From positions 23,814,061 through 23,878,060 of the forward strand of contig NC_084804.1 of the NCBI RefSeq assembly GCF_963583255.1: a DNA stretch of 64,000 bases. Direction: 5' to 3'. Origin of the DNA: Pyrus communis. Taxonomy: Eukaryota > Streptophyta > Magnoliopsida > Rosales > Rosaceae. The translations under genes were made by a program, and so were the position numbers. The notes below the pieces were generated by a model, which searched no databases, had not been told where the DNA came from, and saw nothing but the letters and a program-made list of their open reading frames with translations. Every line of letters starts with the position of its first letter. Within the stretch, counting starts at the first letter, position 1. Shown here one piece after another: positions 1 to 11,006 of this stretch.

Positions 1-55
1 AAAAAAAAAAAAAAAAAAAAAAAAAAGATACTAAACATGGAGAAAGATGGAGCCT

Positions 56-727
56 TCACAGAGGATGTTTACGTGAAGCCCCGCTACAAGGCGTCGAAGC
101 AGAAGGAATAGAAGCGGAAGGCATAGGAGCGGAAGGCGCAGAAGCGGGAGGCATCGGAGCGGAAGCCATCGGAGCTAGAGCATTCCAGGCCTCAATACTT
201 GGCCAAGCGCTGGATGACCCAGGAAAAAGGTGCCTCTGGAGACAAGCCGCAAGCCTTTGACGGTCACTGTGAATTCGACCCTCAGATTCTTGCAGCTCAT
301 CAAGCTTTCTCTTCATGCCCGACGAATAGTTATTTGCAAGCACATGCAAACTTCTATTCTCGTACTTAAGCTGCTGGATCTCTTGCTTAAGACTCTCCAC
401 CTCTGCCATCAATGATTCCACCTGACGGGAGCGGGCAAGCAGGCGTTGGCCCATGTTGGACACAGAACTCGCACACTGAACACTAAGTGCGAGGGACTCT
501 TGAACGGCCAACTCATCGGACCGTCTTGACAGCAGCCTACTATCTTTTGGAGTGAGGAGGTTCCTAGCTACTATTGTAGCTGTTGTGGCGTCCTGCATCA
601 CGGAGTCTTCACCTGTAAGAAGACCGTTAGAAGATAAGAAAGAAGGGCGCCATACGTTACCTTGACGCGGCGCGCCCGTATCACTGCTAAGGCTCAATTC
701 CAAGCTAAGGTTCGATGAGTTTGCCAT
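56..727 (-). CDS. Antisense ORF (aORF) of element E, coiled-coil protein, 223 aa, intact
   Basis: An uninterrupted 223-codon ORF runs opposite to the element that carries it. Residues about 1-75 are Ser/Leu-rich and polar. Residues about 88-160 form a heptad-patterned Leu/Glu/Lys-rich segment (for example VESLMAEVESLKQEIQQL), a predicted coiled coil. The C-terminal 40 or so residues repeat Ala/Pro/Met/Ser units. The start ATG sits in an AAAATGGC context and every copy except D begins MAN. I see no catalytic motif, signal peptide or membrane segment. Function is unknown: a dimerising or scaffold protein is only a structural guess. Tat-lineage elements such as maize Grande are known to carry extra ORFs, some antisense, between pol and the 3' LTR, and this may be one. 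Four further copies lie in the window, so it belongs to the element and is not a host gene. Confidence 0.75.
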   Translation of the reverse strand: MANSSNLSLELSLSSDTGAPRQGNVWRPSFLSSNGLLTGEDSVMQDATTATIVARNLLTPKDSRLLSRRSDELAVQESLALSVQCASSVSNMGQRLLARSRQVESLMAEVESLKQEIQQLKYENRSLHVLANNYSSGMKRKLDELQESEGRIHSDRQRLAACLQRHLFPGSSSAWPSIEAWNALAPMASAPMPPASAPSAPMPSASIPSASTPCSGASRKHPL

Positions 728-1275
728 TTTTCAAAAGTGTTCAAAGAAAAGGGATGGAGTTAAATTTCAAAGGGCCGGAGTCGATCTTCAAGAATGGGAA
801 ATCTTCAGAGTGTGTTTGTTGTGGTGATCGATAGCTCAATAAAAAAGCCAAGGCGACGCGTCCACCGATTCAAAAAGCCGGAATTTCCGGCGTAATTTTG
901 GCGACGCTTTCTCGGCTTTTCAGAAGACGCGTTCAACTTTGTCAAAAGATGTCTTCTTTTCAGACAACACGTGGAGGCCATCACCGCAACTACATATCTT
1001 TAGCCGACAAGCGCAAAGTTCGGCGACGCTTTCTCTGCTTTTCAGAAGACGCGTGCAGCTTTGTCAAAAGGAGCCGCATCTGCACTACCACGTGTCGTTC
1101 AGAAAGCGAAGGGGCGTCGTTCAGAAATCGAAGGGGCGCCTTCTCAGAAATCGAAGAGGCGTATTCAGAGATTGAAGAGGCGCCACTATTTCAAAAAGCC
1201 AGAATTGCGGGATCAAAACGTTTGTCGACAAGGGTAAAAAGTACCACCACTTGATATTATCTCTATATATGTCGA
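728..1275 (-). promoter_or_regulatory. Promoter-like region of the element E antisense ORF
   Basis: On the minus strand, a TATA-like TTTTTATTGAGC lies about 115 bp upstream of the ATG (plus 833-848), followed by an A/C-rich leader. In A and C the same place reads TTATAGAG. Further upstream are two CACGTG G-boxes (near 968 and 1088). A motif of about 60-90 bp (GACGCTTTCTCTGCTTTTCAGAA and variants, plus strand) is repeated in tandem, and short copies of AGAAATCGAAGGGGCG follow. A second TATA-like TATATATAGAG lies near 1265. Promoter activity is inferred. Confidence 0.55.
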
Positions 1276-1640
1276 CCTTCGTCTTTTATGGCAGGGCAAA
1301 CCTGAAGAAAATGCCCAACTCTCCCTCACCTCTGAGGGCGCACTCCCAGCAAAGCCTTTCGAAATACTCAATTTTTTCTTCTTCCCCAAAGATGATACCA
1401 GATGCCTGGAGTAAAGATGACCCAGGAGGAAATACATGTGCTGATTCATGCACCGCTTCTTCAAAAGCAAAGGTATCTCATATCATCAAGGTCAAAAGCA
1501 AAAGTATCTCATATCATGCTCTTTCCCTGTCTTTTTCTTTGTCCTTGTTCTTACTCGCATGGCAAAGTAAAAGAAGCAATCAGCCGGCACTTGGAGTCAA
1601 TCTTCCGATCTGGAGCCAACTGCCTGGAACCTATTCCTGA
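1251..1640 (+). CDS. Small sense ORF in the env position of element E (doubtful)
   Basis: This 129-codon ORF runs in the element's own direction, between the antisense cassette and the 3' LTR, where Athila elements carry an env-like ORF. Residues near 95-113 are hydrophobic (HALSLSFSLSLFLLAW), suggesting one membrane segment. Related frames occur in A (49879-50274) and D (60760-61353) but are shortened or shifted in B and C. Conservation may just reflect recent common ancestry. I see no signal peptide or recognisable envelope domain. Confidence 0.25.
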   Translation: MILSLYMSTFVFYGRANLKKMPNSPSPLRAHSQQSLSKYSIFSSSPKMIPDAWSKDDPGGNTCADSCTASSKAKVSHIIKVKSKSISYHALSLSFSLSLFLLAWQSKRSNQPALGVNLPIWSQLPGTYS

Positions 1641-1772
1641 TTGCTTACCTAGCGTTGCTCTCGAGTAGTCATCTTCAACGGTTGATACACTTCCGGAGAA
1701 GGGACCACTTCTGCAAAGGGGAGCGAGTAAGGCAAGTGAAAATGATACATTGAAGCATGTGGAGACAAACAT
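1551..1772 (-). other. Conserved 73-codon antisense mini-ORF
   Basis: A 73-codon frame beginning MFVSTCFNVSFSLALLAP is present at the same length in E (1551-1772), B (26137-26358), C (44986-45207) and A (50185-50406). D has lost the start codon (near 61482, ATG changed to AAG in the reading strand). It lies on the same strand as the antisense ORF, about 0.8 kb upstream of its ATG. No domain is recognised. It may be a by-product of recent duplication. Confidence 0.2.
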
Positions 1773-2151
1773 AGGCTGAGTTATCCTCCAACCCTTTTCA
1801 ATACGAATTGGAAAGATTGAACAAAGAAACAGATAAAAGGGATAAGCTCAGACCTTCGGGGGAGACCAAATGAACCATCATGCTGCCCAGTTCAAGAAGT
1901 AGCACAAAGGGAAATCAACGATGGGCAGAAACCAGTTCAAGAGTAAGCCTGTGGAATCACAAAGATCAAAAGCCTCAATGCAATTACCAAGGAGAAGATG
2001 GAATTTACACTCTATAACCAGATTTGCGTCTCTAAACTCTTCTCTTTGTTAATTACATTCTGCCATGTTTAGTATGTTTAAGTGCTTTTTGTGTATTTAC
2101 TTATGCTTTGTGTGAATCTATGCTTAAAACATTGAGGACAATGTTTGATTT

Positions 2152-3047
2152 AAGTGTGGGGGGGGGGGGGGGGGTAACTAAGTATGTTGATGCAAATTCG
2201 TTGAATTTTATCACCCATAACTTCAAGTGTTGTTCCTTGCTGTTTTAAATGTTTTTAAGGTGTTTTTAAACTGTTTTAGCGTGTTTTGTTTTATAACTCC
2301 GAAAATCACATAAAAATTTGAAAAACATTTTTTTGAAAAGCCTAAAAAGAGTGTTTTGAGTTGTTTTTGTGTCTTAGGGAACCTTCCAACGTTATGATGA
2401 GGATTTGGTTTGTAATTGCATGACTGTTAAAAAGAGTTATAAACATGGATGAAAGTTTGATTTACTCTTGGTATATGTTTAGTTATGGTTATAATGTATG
2501 ACTTCACATGCAATCATAAAAGAAAAATTTGTTTTTGTAACATGCTTGAAGGAAGGAACTCATAATAACGCTACATCCCTGTGAGACTCGAGCCATTACC
2601 TTCTTTGGAGAGTTATATTCTGTGATTCTTTGTTTTCTAAAGTTGTTGCATGATCTCATTATTCCTTGCTTGGTTGCTACTTAGAAGGCGTTTCATCATA
2701 TAGTTCCAAATGCTAGAACTCATGCCCATTTCATTCAAAGCATGTTATTGATTTGCATAACACATATTCAAGAAGAAGTTGTGTAGTAACCACCACCATA
2801 GCCAAATAACTTACTTCCCATACTTCGTATATGTTGTAAGTTTTAACCCCGTTGAGCCTTGTTTAGCCTTTATTCTTTGTTTACCCACATTTTCCTCACC
2901 TAGCCTAGTTTAGGACAATCCCCACCCTTGTTCTTAAAAGATAGTGAGCATGACTTAATTGAATTCCTTTTGAGTTACATTATGAAAGAAAATAAGTGTG
3001 GGGGAGAGAATGTTTAAGTGTTGATGTTTTGAGATTCAAAAGAAAAG

Positions 3048-3102
<55 letters not shown>

Positions 3103-3847
3103 GAAAAAAAAATGAAAGAATAAGTGATTGAAGAAAGGTTCCAAAACACCAATTCTGGGTGTAAATTGTCTAAACTCTCCCTTTTTGTTCAAAAGTTGAG
3201 TTTTCATTCAAAAGTGAATTCTAAGTTGATTCAAATGCTTTGCTCACTATTTCTTTAAAAACCTTTGTTTTCCATATCCCTTCTTTGTTATCCACATACC
3301 CCAAGCCCCGTTACAACCCTTGACTTCTATCTTGAGTGTTGTGTATTTCAATTTGTGGAGTTTGAACTTGGTATGGGCTTATGGTGTCACTGGTTCTCGC
3401 GTCTAAGTAGTAGCATTCCATTCATGAGATCATATCTAAACATGCTTATTAACTCCAGAAAATGCTTTCCTTATTATAACATATGCGAGTGTTCGTCTAC
3501 ATGTTTACATCAATCTTCTCACATATACCTAGTGTAGGGTGTGTAGTCAGAAAATCTGTGTGAAAAACGAGAGTACATCTAGTAAGAAATTGAGGGAATT
3601 CTCTAAGGCATGTTACTACATTCAAAACATGGTTTTAAATGCTTAATTGTGAACTAGTATGTGGTGACTATGAGTAAGAATGTACTTAAGTGTAAAGATG
3701 GCTCAAATCTGTGAGAATAATGATTTTTAATTTGTCATGTGCATTGGAAGTCCCTGATACGATTGTTGGAAGGTGTAGGTTGTGTTTTGTTCTTTTTGTT
3801 TTGTTTTTCTGTTTTGCTCGAGGACTAGCAAAAGCTAAGTGTGGGGG
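2152..3847 (+). other. Non-coding 3' tail of E with three AAGTGTGGGGG motifs
   Basis: The motif occurs at about 2152 (followed by a run of about 20 G), 2994 and 3837. The last one directly precedes the 3' LTR and is the expected polypurine tract for plus-strand priming. The first two look like internal copies at about 840-bp intervals. A purine-rich A tract (about 3041-3118) follows the middle copy. I see no convincing coding region here. Confidence 0.6.
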
Positions 3848-3851
3848 TATT

Positions 3852-5762
3852 TGATAGGAGCATATTTATGCGACTTAAATGGCTTGTTCTCGTACATTTA
3901 CGTTATGTTTCTTTAGTTAATTTAGTTCTTTATGCTTCTTTTGTGTGTTTTCAGGTTCTAAGGGCAAAGTATGCAAAAGGATGCCTTTTGGAGCCTTTTG
4001 GAGCAAATTAGAGATTGGAATGGATATCATATGCTTGGAGCCAAAAGGATGGACGAAATTGAAGACTTGAAGTAGGAAAGTTAAATCCTAAAAAGACCTC
4101 ATGTTTGAGCATCATTGAAAACTCCTACGCATTTTAGAACACAAAAACAACATTCCTAGCAACCTTAGGACATTGTCGTGTGTTTCCTTGTGTCTCCATT
4201 CCTTGCCATGCAAGGAAGGGCTTTGTTCCCTATTTTAAATACTTAAACACTACCACTTATCATTCACCACATATCATTCACCACTTATCATATCATACAT
4301 TCATTTATCACTTATCATAATCATTCACTTATCACTTATCACTCATAATCACCTACAACATCCACCTACTTCACCTACAACATCCACCTACAACATCCAC
4401 CTACTTCACCTACAAATGACATAGCCATATGTTCCCTCCACTACTCCTATAAATACCCTTGCATTCATTCATTCAAAAACATCTCATTTCATACACAACA
4501 CATTACAAACACATTCTCCCTTCCCTAGCCGTGAGCTTCCCATCCATTCCCTTATAATCCAAACACCACTCCTCATCCATTTCCATAATCCCCCAAACCT
4601 CACCTTAGACCTTGTGCTACAACAACGAGGAAGATAAGAGGGCCTAAACGTTCATACAATTCAAGTCTGAGTTGTTGGAATGTTTAGGTGTTTCTTTGAT
4701 TTCAAAGTTTAAATTTAATTCTCTTTGTTTTGTACGTATGAGGAATGGAAGAGAAGAGTGCCTAAACGTTCATACAATTCAAGTTTGAGTTGTTGGAATG
4801 TTTAGGTGTTTCTTTGATTTCAAAGTTATGAGGAACTAATCCCCCTTTAGCTAGGGGGTGATTCGAAACTATGTTTATATTTGCAATATGAATTGATTAC
4901 TTTTGGTTGGAATTTCATAAGTTGTGGATTCAATTCGTTTAACTGTTTGATTGATAACTTATTTATGTATGTTCATTGAGATTGCAAGCTTAATTTTCAT
5001 GCATGAATATGACGCTAGAATATAAGTGAGTTTCACCTAATCGTTATGAACTTATATTCACAAGTAGTGGAGGTTGCTTATAAACAATCGTGTTAAACGA
5101 ATTCTTGGCATAAGTTTCATGCTCATCATAGTAACGAATGCCTCGTCAATACTTATAGTTTTCATAATGCTTAATGATCTTTGATTGTATCTTTATTGTG
5201 CTTTTCACGTAAAGGACTTTTGGAGAATGTGGTGAATTGCGTTGCGCTAACCCATCCAATTCATTGACTTAAGGAGAACTTGACGGTTAATTTAAGCGGA
5301 CCTAATTAACCCGGGGTGTTGAGTTTCACAACTTATCGAAAGACCAACTGAGAATCAATATTGTATGCAAGTGTAACATGTGTGGAGAAGAACCCCTTGG
5401 CTATTCCATCATCCATATTTTCATCACATTTATATTTACGTTTTGCCTTTAATTACAATTTGTGCAATTTAGCTAATTTCGTCAAATCAAACCCCCCCCC
5501 CCTTTACTTTCTTGTTCTTTAGTGCTTAGAATCTGTTTAGTTTATGTTTTAAAGTATTTTTTTTTGTTTTTGGTTTGTCTTAGTATTTTAAACTATTCTT
5601 TGAGTCTAGTTTAGTGTTTTAAACTTTATTTTACGTTTTTGAGTCAGTTTCCAAGAGATTTGCAATCCCTCCTAATCCCCGGTCCAGAACGATCCCTACT
5701 TATACTTATACTATAATTGTCAAAAAGAGGGTTTAATTTGTGTGCGTATAAATCTCGCATCA
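3852..5762 (+). repeat. 3' LTR of element E (1911 bp)
   Basis: It starts TGATAGGAGCATAT right after the polypurine tract and ends CGCATCA. U3 holds CACTTATCAT-type simple repeats (about 4254-4345) and a TATA box, CTATAAATACC (about 4447). Downstream are two tandem copies of the 46-nt leader hairpin and the long R-U5 block shared by all LTRs of this family. Confidence 0.9.
4643..4806 (+). other. Tandem leader hairpins of the LTR
   Basis: Two 46-nt near-palindromes (4643-4688 and 4761-4806) begin CCTAAACGTTC and end GAATGTTTAGG. The inner arms CAATTCAAG and TTTGAGTTG also pair, giving an almost fully paired hairpin. They lie about 200 bp downstream of the LTR TATA box, so they would sit in the 5' leader of the element RNA. 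The same hairpin recurs in the LTRs of A, B and C. Confidence 0.6.
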
Positions 5763-6230
5763 GCGTACTTGATCACAACCACACATCAAATGGATGTTCA
5801 TTAATAAGTAAAACGAACCCTAGTTGCAGATTGGAGAGTTGAATGCGTTTTGACTTAATTTTCATGGAATTGACTTATAATGGTGAAATCGGTATCCCTA
5901 GTTCCATTCCCATTGTTTCTAAATCATTCTATTATTCATATTTACATTCTCTTGCATTTTAAGTTACTTTACTTTTCAAATGAAAATCCAAACTCAATTT
6001 GTTAGTTTCATTGTTTAGTTAGGGTTGGCATAAAGCTAGTAATTTGAAGAGGTCTAATCAGTCCCTGTGGTTTGACACCCTTACTTGTGCCATTATACTA
6101 TCCTTATATTTGCACTTGAAAGGAACACAACAGTGTACCAAAGATAAGGAATAATATAGAGGGCTTAACAATTTAGGATCATACTTACCCCTTTTATTGC
6201 ACTAGGCAGCGAGACGAAGAATGGTATGAG
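5763..6230. other. Unclassified segment between LTR E and copia element F
   Basis: No ORF of note. The segment near 6050-6120 (CCCTGTGGTTTGACACCC onward) resembles the LTR/leader junction found in other Athila-type elements, so this may be a fragment of an older gypsy element. That resemblance is from general knowledge and was not checked by search. Confidence 0.3.
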
Positions 6231-6582
6231 TGTTAGTATTTGTATAGATTTGAAGCTGATTTAGTTAATTTTTGTATGGAAGTCAACGAGAAATTGATGA
6301 GCTCAATGAGCTGGAATTATAGAGTACATAAAGAGGAAAAATGGAGTTCGTTTCTCCTGAGATTCAATCTACGAATTGGATTATCACACTGTCAATGTGA
6401 AGGAATGTAGTCATTGCTACCTTCACACAAATAGCGTGCTTGATCAATATGCCATGCACATGCACATTTAATTACATCATCTCACTTAGATAGGGGGCAC
6501 AATATATTACATCTAGATGTTTTAGTCTTGGCCATCTATTACAACTAAGAACAAATTCAAACTTAAACATTCTAAGGACTCA
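6231..6582 (-). repeat. 3' LTR of copia element F
   Basis: About 352 bp, homologous to 13927-14292. The plus-strand inner landmark TGTTAGTATTTGTATAG matches TGTTAATATTTGCATAG at 13927. The outer/inner limit near 6582 (TCTAAGGACTCA) is uncertain by up to about 15 bp because similarity continues weakly. Confidence 0.75.
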
Positions 6583-6589
6583 AAGGCTT

Positions 6590-7586
6590 AAACCTGATCC
6601 TTCCCAACATACTTCTTCAATCTTTTATTGCAACAAAGCTTATACATCAACACTTCTTTCTAAGCTTGTTGAAGATTTGACTTCAAGCATTTCTTTAAGC
6701 ATGTAGAACATATCCTTTGGCAAAGGTTTTGTGAAGATATCAACCAGCTGTCCTTTAGAATTGTAGTAGATAAGTTTGATGATGTTTGATTGTAGTGCCT
6801 CCTAGATGTAATGGCCCCTTTTACCAATGTAAGTTGACCTTTGATGGAATATAGGATTCCTTGTCATTGCAATTGCAGAATTGTTATCATAGTAGATAGG
6901 AGTAACCTTAGTTTGTTTTCCCCAAAATCTTGTACCATAAACCTAAGCCATACTACTTAAGTTGCTGCTTTAACATCAATCCTGTACTCAACTTCGGCAG
7001 TTGATAAAGCAACACTGTGTTGCTTAACATAAGCCCAAGAAAATATGCCATTGCCAAATGAAAATGAATATCTTGAAGTGCTCTTCATATCAAATTCATC
7101 ACCGCATTAGTCACTATCACAATATCAATTAGTAGTGATGACTTGCCTTTTTATGTTTCATTCCATAGTGTTCGTTGTATGTACCTCAGGTCTCTTTTGG
7201 TAGCTCCCATATGTTTCTTAGAAGGATTGTGCATGAATCTAGCCGACAAGCTTATTGCAAACATCACATCAGACCTTGTTGCAGTCAAGTATAATAGACT
7301 CCCAACCAATTGCCTGAACAAACCATTATTAGCCAATTCACTTCCATCATCTTTCTTCAACTTGTCATTCACAACTAGTGGAGTACAAATTGATTTGCAG
7401 TTTTTTAATCCAAACTTCTTAAGTAAAGTCAAGGCATACTTCTTCTGGTTGATGAAATTCCCTTCTTATACTGAAGAATTCCCATTCCTAGAAAAATGGC
7501 ATAGCAAGCCTAAATCTGTCATCTCATATTTCTTCATCACGTATTCTTTGAACTCATTCATCAACACACTGCTACTACTTGTGTAG
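6590..7586 (-). pseudogene. Copia RT C-terminus and RNase H remnant
   Basis: The minus strand encodes the RNase H tail near 6680-6745 (QLVDIFTKPLPKDMF), the stretch AIAMTRNPIFHQRS near 6835-6880, and the RT-connection block LVGSLLYLTATRSDVMFAIS within 7151-7432. Frames shift several times, so it cannot give a functional product. It joins the RT half at 9939 onward, from which solo LTR V separates it. Confidence 0.8.
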
Positions 7587-9933
7587 TGATAGGAGCAGAT
7601 TCGTGAGACTTAATTAGCTTGTTCTCGTGCATTTATGTTGTGTTTACTTAGCTATTTTAGTGTTTAAGGCTACTTTTGTGTATTTTCAGATTATAAGGCC
7701 AAAGTGTGCAAGAAGATGCAAATTGGAGTCTTTTGGAGCGAAAGAGGAATGAATGAGTTGAAGACTTGAAGAAATGACGAATTCCTACTCCAACGATGAA
7801 TTCTTACCAAAACGAGGAATCCTACTCAAACAAGGTTTCCTATTTTAGGAAAGTTAATCCTAAGTTTCCCTTTTTGGTAACCTTTCCTAATCTTAAACGT
7901 CCGTATTTTCTAGCCACTTTGAAGTCCTTGTAGGCGCTTTAGGACACAAAACGAAGGCCCTAGTCACTTTGTAACCCTTTGCCGTGCCCTTTTATTTTCT
8001 CCCCTTCCCTTGCCGTGCAAGGGGGGGGGGCATTTGTGTCCAAAATCATTCACTTAAACCCTATTTCCTTCACCTTAACCTAACCCTAGCCGTCACCCCA
8101 CAACCATCTCAGATTTTCACCCTTTTATTTCACCCTAGCCGACCTAATTGATTCACTTTAATTCATATTTTCAGCCACCACCCTAATTCCTTCTCTAGCC
8201 GTCACATTCCCATCCATTTACTTGATCAAATCCATTTAGCCGCACCTTTTCCCTTGTGCCGCAGCCACCATAAGCCAATCTCCCATTTTTTCTTCTCTGC
8301 CGTGGCCCCCCCCCCATTTACCATTAACCATAAAAAACCAAAAAAAAAAGAAATCAAGGCCGCAAAGCCCATTTTTTTTGTCTCACATCATTCAACCGCA
8401 AAGGTGGACCATTCTCTCCTAATTCACTCTCTAGCCGACCTAATTCATTGCATGCATTCATATTTTTAAACCATCAGCCACATTTACATTTTTGAATCTT
8501 GGCCGTGAGTTCCCATTCATTCAAGCGGCAGCCACCATATTCCTTATTCTAATCAACCATTATCCCATTAATTCATGCAGCCGCATCACCCATTCACCTT
8601 TTCTCCATCACAGCCGCAACCAATCCAACCCTAATTCAATCATCCACATCCTTGCAGCCACCTTTACACCCAGATTCCATAATCAATCCAGCCGCAGCAC
8701 CATCCCATATTTTCCTTAACAGCCGCAGTTTTTCCTCCACCTTCCAGCCACCATACCAACCTTCCTCCATCACTCCACCACCTTGCCACACCACCCAACC
8801 TCCCTAAATCCATCCCTAACCCAGAAAACCATCCAAAAACACCATTTATCCTCACTGCCGCAGCAAGGAGAAGAGGAAAGAGGACTTAGACGCGCAGAAA
8901 TTCAAGTGGATTCGTTGGGCGTTCTAGGTGTAATCAATCCTTTGTGCTTTATGTTTAAATTCAATTGTATTTTTCTTGTTGTAACATGAGAGGCTAAACC
9001 CCTATTTAGCTAGGGGGTGATTCGAAACCATGTTTATGCTTGCAAATATGATTTGATTACTTTTGGTTGGAATTTCATTTATTGTGGATTCAATTTGTTT
9101 AACTGCTTGATTGATAACTTATTTGTGTATGTTTATTAAGAGTGCACGCTTAATTTTCATGCATGAATATGACGCTAGAATACAAGTGAGTTTCACCTAA
9201 TAGTTATGAACTTATATTCACAAGTAGTGGAGATTGCTTATAAACAATCGCGTTAAATAAATTCTTGGCATAAGTTTCATGCAATCATAGTAACGAATGC
9301 CTCGTCAACACTTATAGTTTTCATGATGCTTAATGATTCTTGCTTGTATCTCTATTATGCAATTCATGTAGGGAACTTGTGGGGAATGCTTTGGGTTGTC
9401 GCATGCAATCATCCGATTCATTAACTTAAGGAAAACTTGACGGTTAATTTAAGCGGACCTAATTAACCCGGGGTGTTGAGTTTCATAATTTATCGAAAGA
9501 CCAACTAAAAATCAATTTGTATGCAAGTGTGACATGTGTGGAGAAGAACCTTCTAGCTAGCATTCATCCATATTTTCATCACATTCATATTTAAATTCTG
9601 CCTTTAAATTCCAAGTTGTGCATTTAGTTTAATTTTGTCAAAACCAATCCCCCTTTACTTTGTTGAGTCATAGTAGTTATAAATCACTTTAGTTTGTGTT
9701 TATAAGTGTTTCGTATTCCTTGAGTCTTTTGATTTGTTTTAGTGTTTTATTGTTTAGTTTTGCATTCTTTGAGTCTAGTTTAGTGTTTTTACGTTTGTTT
9801 TACGTTTTTGAGTCAGTTTCCAAGTGATTTAGTAATCCCTCCTAATCCCCGGTCTAGAACGATCCCTACTTGCATCTTTACTACAATTGTCAAAAGAGGG
9901 TTTTAAATTTGTGTGCTTAATTAGTTAGCATCA
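7587..9933 (+). repeat. Solo LTR V (2347 bp), TSD TGTAG
   Basis: It begins TGATAGGAGCAGAT and ends TTAGCATCA, with TGTAG on both sides (7582-7586, 9934-9938). No PBS or internal sequence follows, so it is a solo LTR, presumably left by LTR-LTR recombination. U3 differs from the A-E family (many AGCCGCA/CAGCCAC words at about 8080-8860), but the R-U5 block (9000-9930) is shared. A diverged version of the leader hairpin lies near 8886-8930. ORFs inside it are low-complexity artefacts. Confidence 0.88.
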
Positions 9934-9938
9934 TGTAG

Positions 9939-10985
9939 ATAATGTCATCTATATAGATTTGAATAATGATTGATTCATTTTCTCCTCTTGACTTGATGTA
10001 CAAGGTAGCTTCACTAGGATTCTAATGAATCACACTTTTGCAAATAAGAGTCAATTTTTTCATACCAAGCCCTTGGTGCTTGTTTTAGTCTTTATAAGCC
10101 TTTCGTAAGTTTGTAGTTCTTGTTCTCAAATCCATTAACCACAAAACCTTCTGATTGATCAATGTAAACCTTTTCCTATAATACACCATTGAGAAATACA
10201 GTCTTTACATCAAGCTGCTACAATTTCCATTTCTTCTATGCTACCAATGTAATTAGAGTTGTAATGGTGTCTAGTTTTTCCATTTGGGAAAATGTCTCAT
10301 TGAAATCAATGTCAAGCTTCAATATATAACCTTTGGCAACAAGCCTTGCCTTGTGCTCTACAGTTCCATCCAGGTTCAACTTAGTCTTGAATATCCATTT
10401 AGCATAAACAATGCGTTTGTTTGATGGTCTATCAACCAATTCTCATGTGTTGTTCTTTTCAATCCTCTTAATTTTAGCTTATATTGGTTTCTTCAAGGCA
10501 TTATCAGTTGTAGCTTCCTCATAGTTCTCAAATTCAATCATATTGACATTAGACCTTGCATAGACTTCATTAAGTGATCTTAGTTGCGTAGGTATGTTGC
10601 TTTGGCTACTTGTTTCACCTAACTTAATTTGAGAGTCAACAAACATCTGTGACTATGCATTGCTTCCTTCTAACTGGATCTCACTTTTAGTAGCTCCTTG
10701 AACTACTTCAGACTCATTAGACATCTCATTCAAGTTCAAGTTCATAAAGAAAGTTAATGAAGAGTTTTCCTCAGTTTTTAGTCCCAAGTGCCATTCTCAT
10801 CAAACATGACACTTATGGACAGGAAGATCTTCTTTGTTTCTAGGTTATAAATCATCTAATCTTTCTCAACCTTTCCATATCCGAAAAAAATGTCCTTCAC
10901 TGAGTTTTCATTCAACTTTTGTCTTAACTGCACTGGAATATTGTAGTAGCATATGCTGTCAAACACCTTGAGATGTTTAATTCTA
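9939..10985 (-). pseudogene. Copia integrase C-terminus and RT N-terminus remnant
   Basis: On the minus strand, 10985 downward encodes an integrase-tail block (AFNGKMPRIKHLKVFDSICYY) and then a linker. The 10236-10439 frame matches the copia RT start (YAKWIFKTKLNLDG, HKARLVAKGY). The RT active-site block YIDDIIYTSS straddles the V insertion, with YIDD encoded near 9940-9960. Stops and frameshifts interrupt it. Confidence 0.8.
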
Positions 10986-11006
10986 GGCATCTTACCATTG
11001 AATGCT

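Larger units (their letters stand above)
1..5762 (+). mobile_element. Element E: 3' half of a non-autonomous Athila/Tat-type LTR retrotransposon
   Basis: The window opens inside this element, on the poly(A) tract that in elements A, C and D follows the gag-linker ORF. It then shows the family layout: an antisense coiled-coil ORF, its promoter-like region, a roughly 2.5-kb non-coding tail with three polypurine motifs, and a 3' LTR ending CGCATCA at 5762. The 5' LTR, PBS and gag remnant lie outside the window. The next five bases, GCGTA, should be the target duplication, which can be tested upstream of the missing 5' LTR. Whether E is non-autonomous is inferred from the A, C and D structure. 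Confidence 0.85.

Noticed and set aside
898..1254. Sense frames over the tandem motifs (also 60596-60937, 26551-26960)
   Set aside because: Arg-rich translations of the antisense promoter repeats; lengths and frames differ between copies.
2160..2180. Quadruplex-forming G run
   Set aside because: A homopolymer of about 20 G with lengths that vary between copies (7 G in others). Probably slippage or sequencing length error on the polypurine motif.
3265..3537. Frame starting MFSISLLCYPHTPSP, also at 24462-24686 and in related form at 51917 and 62991
   Set aside because: It lies in the non-coding tail, its length varies strongly between copies and indels shift the frame. Similarity reflects common ancestry of the tail.
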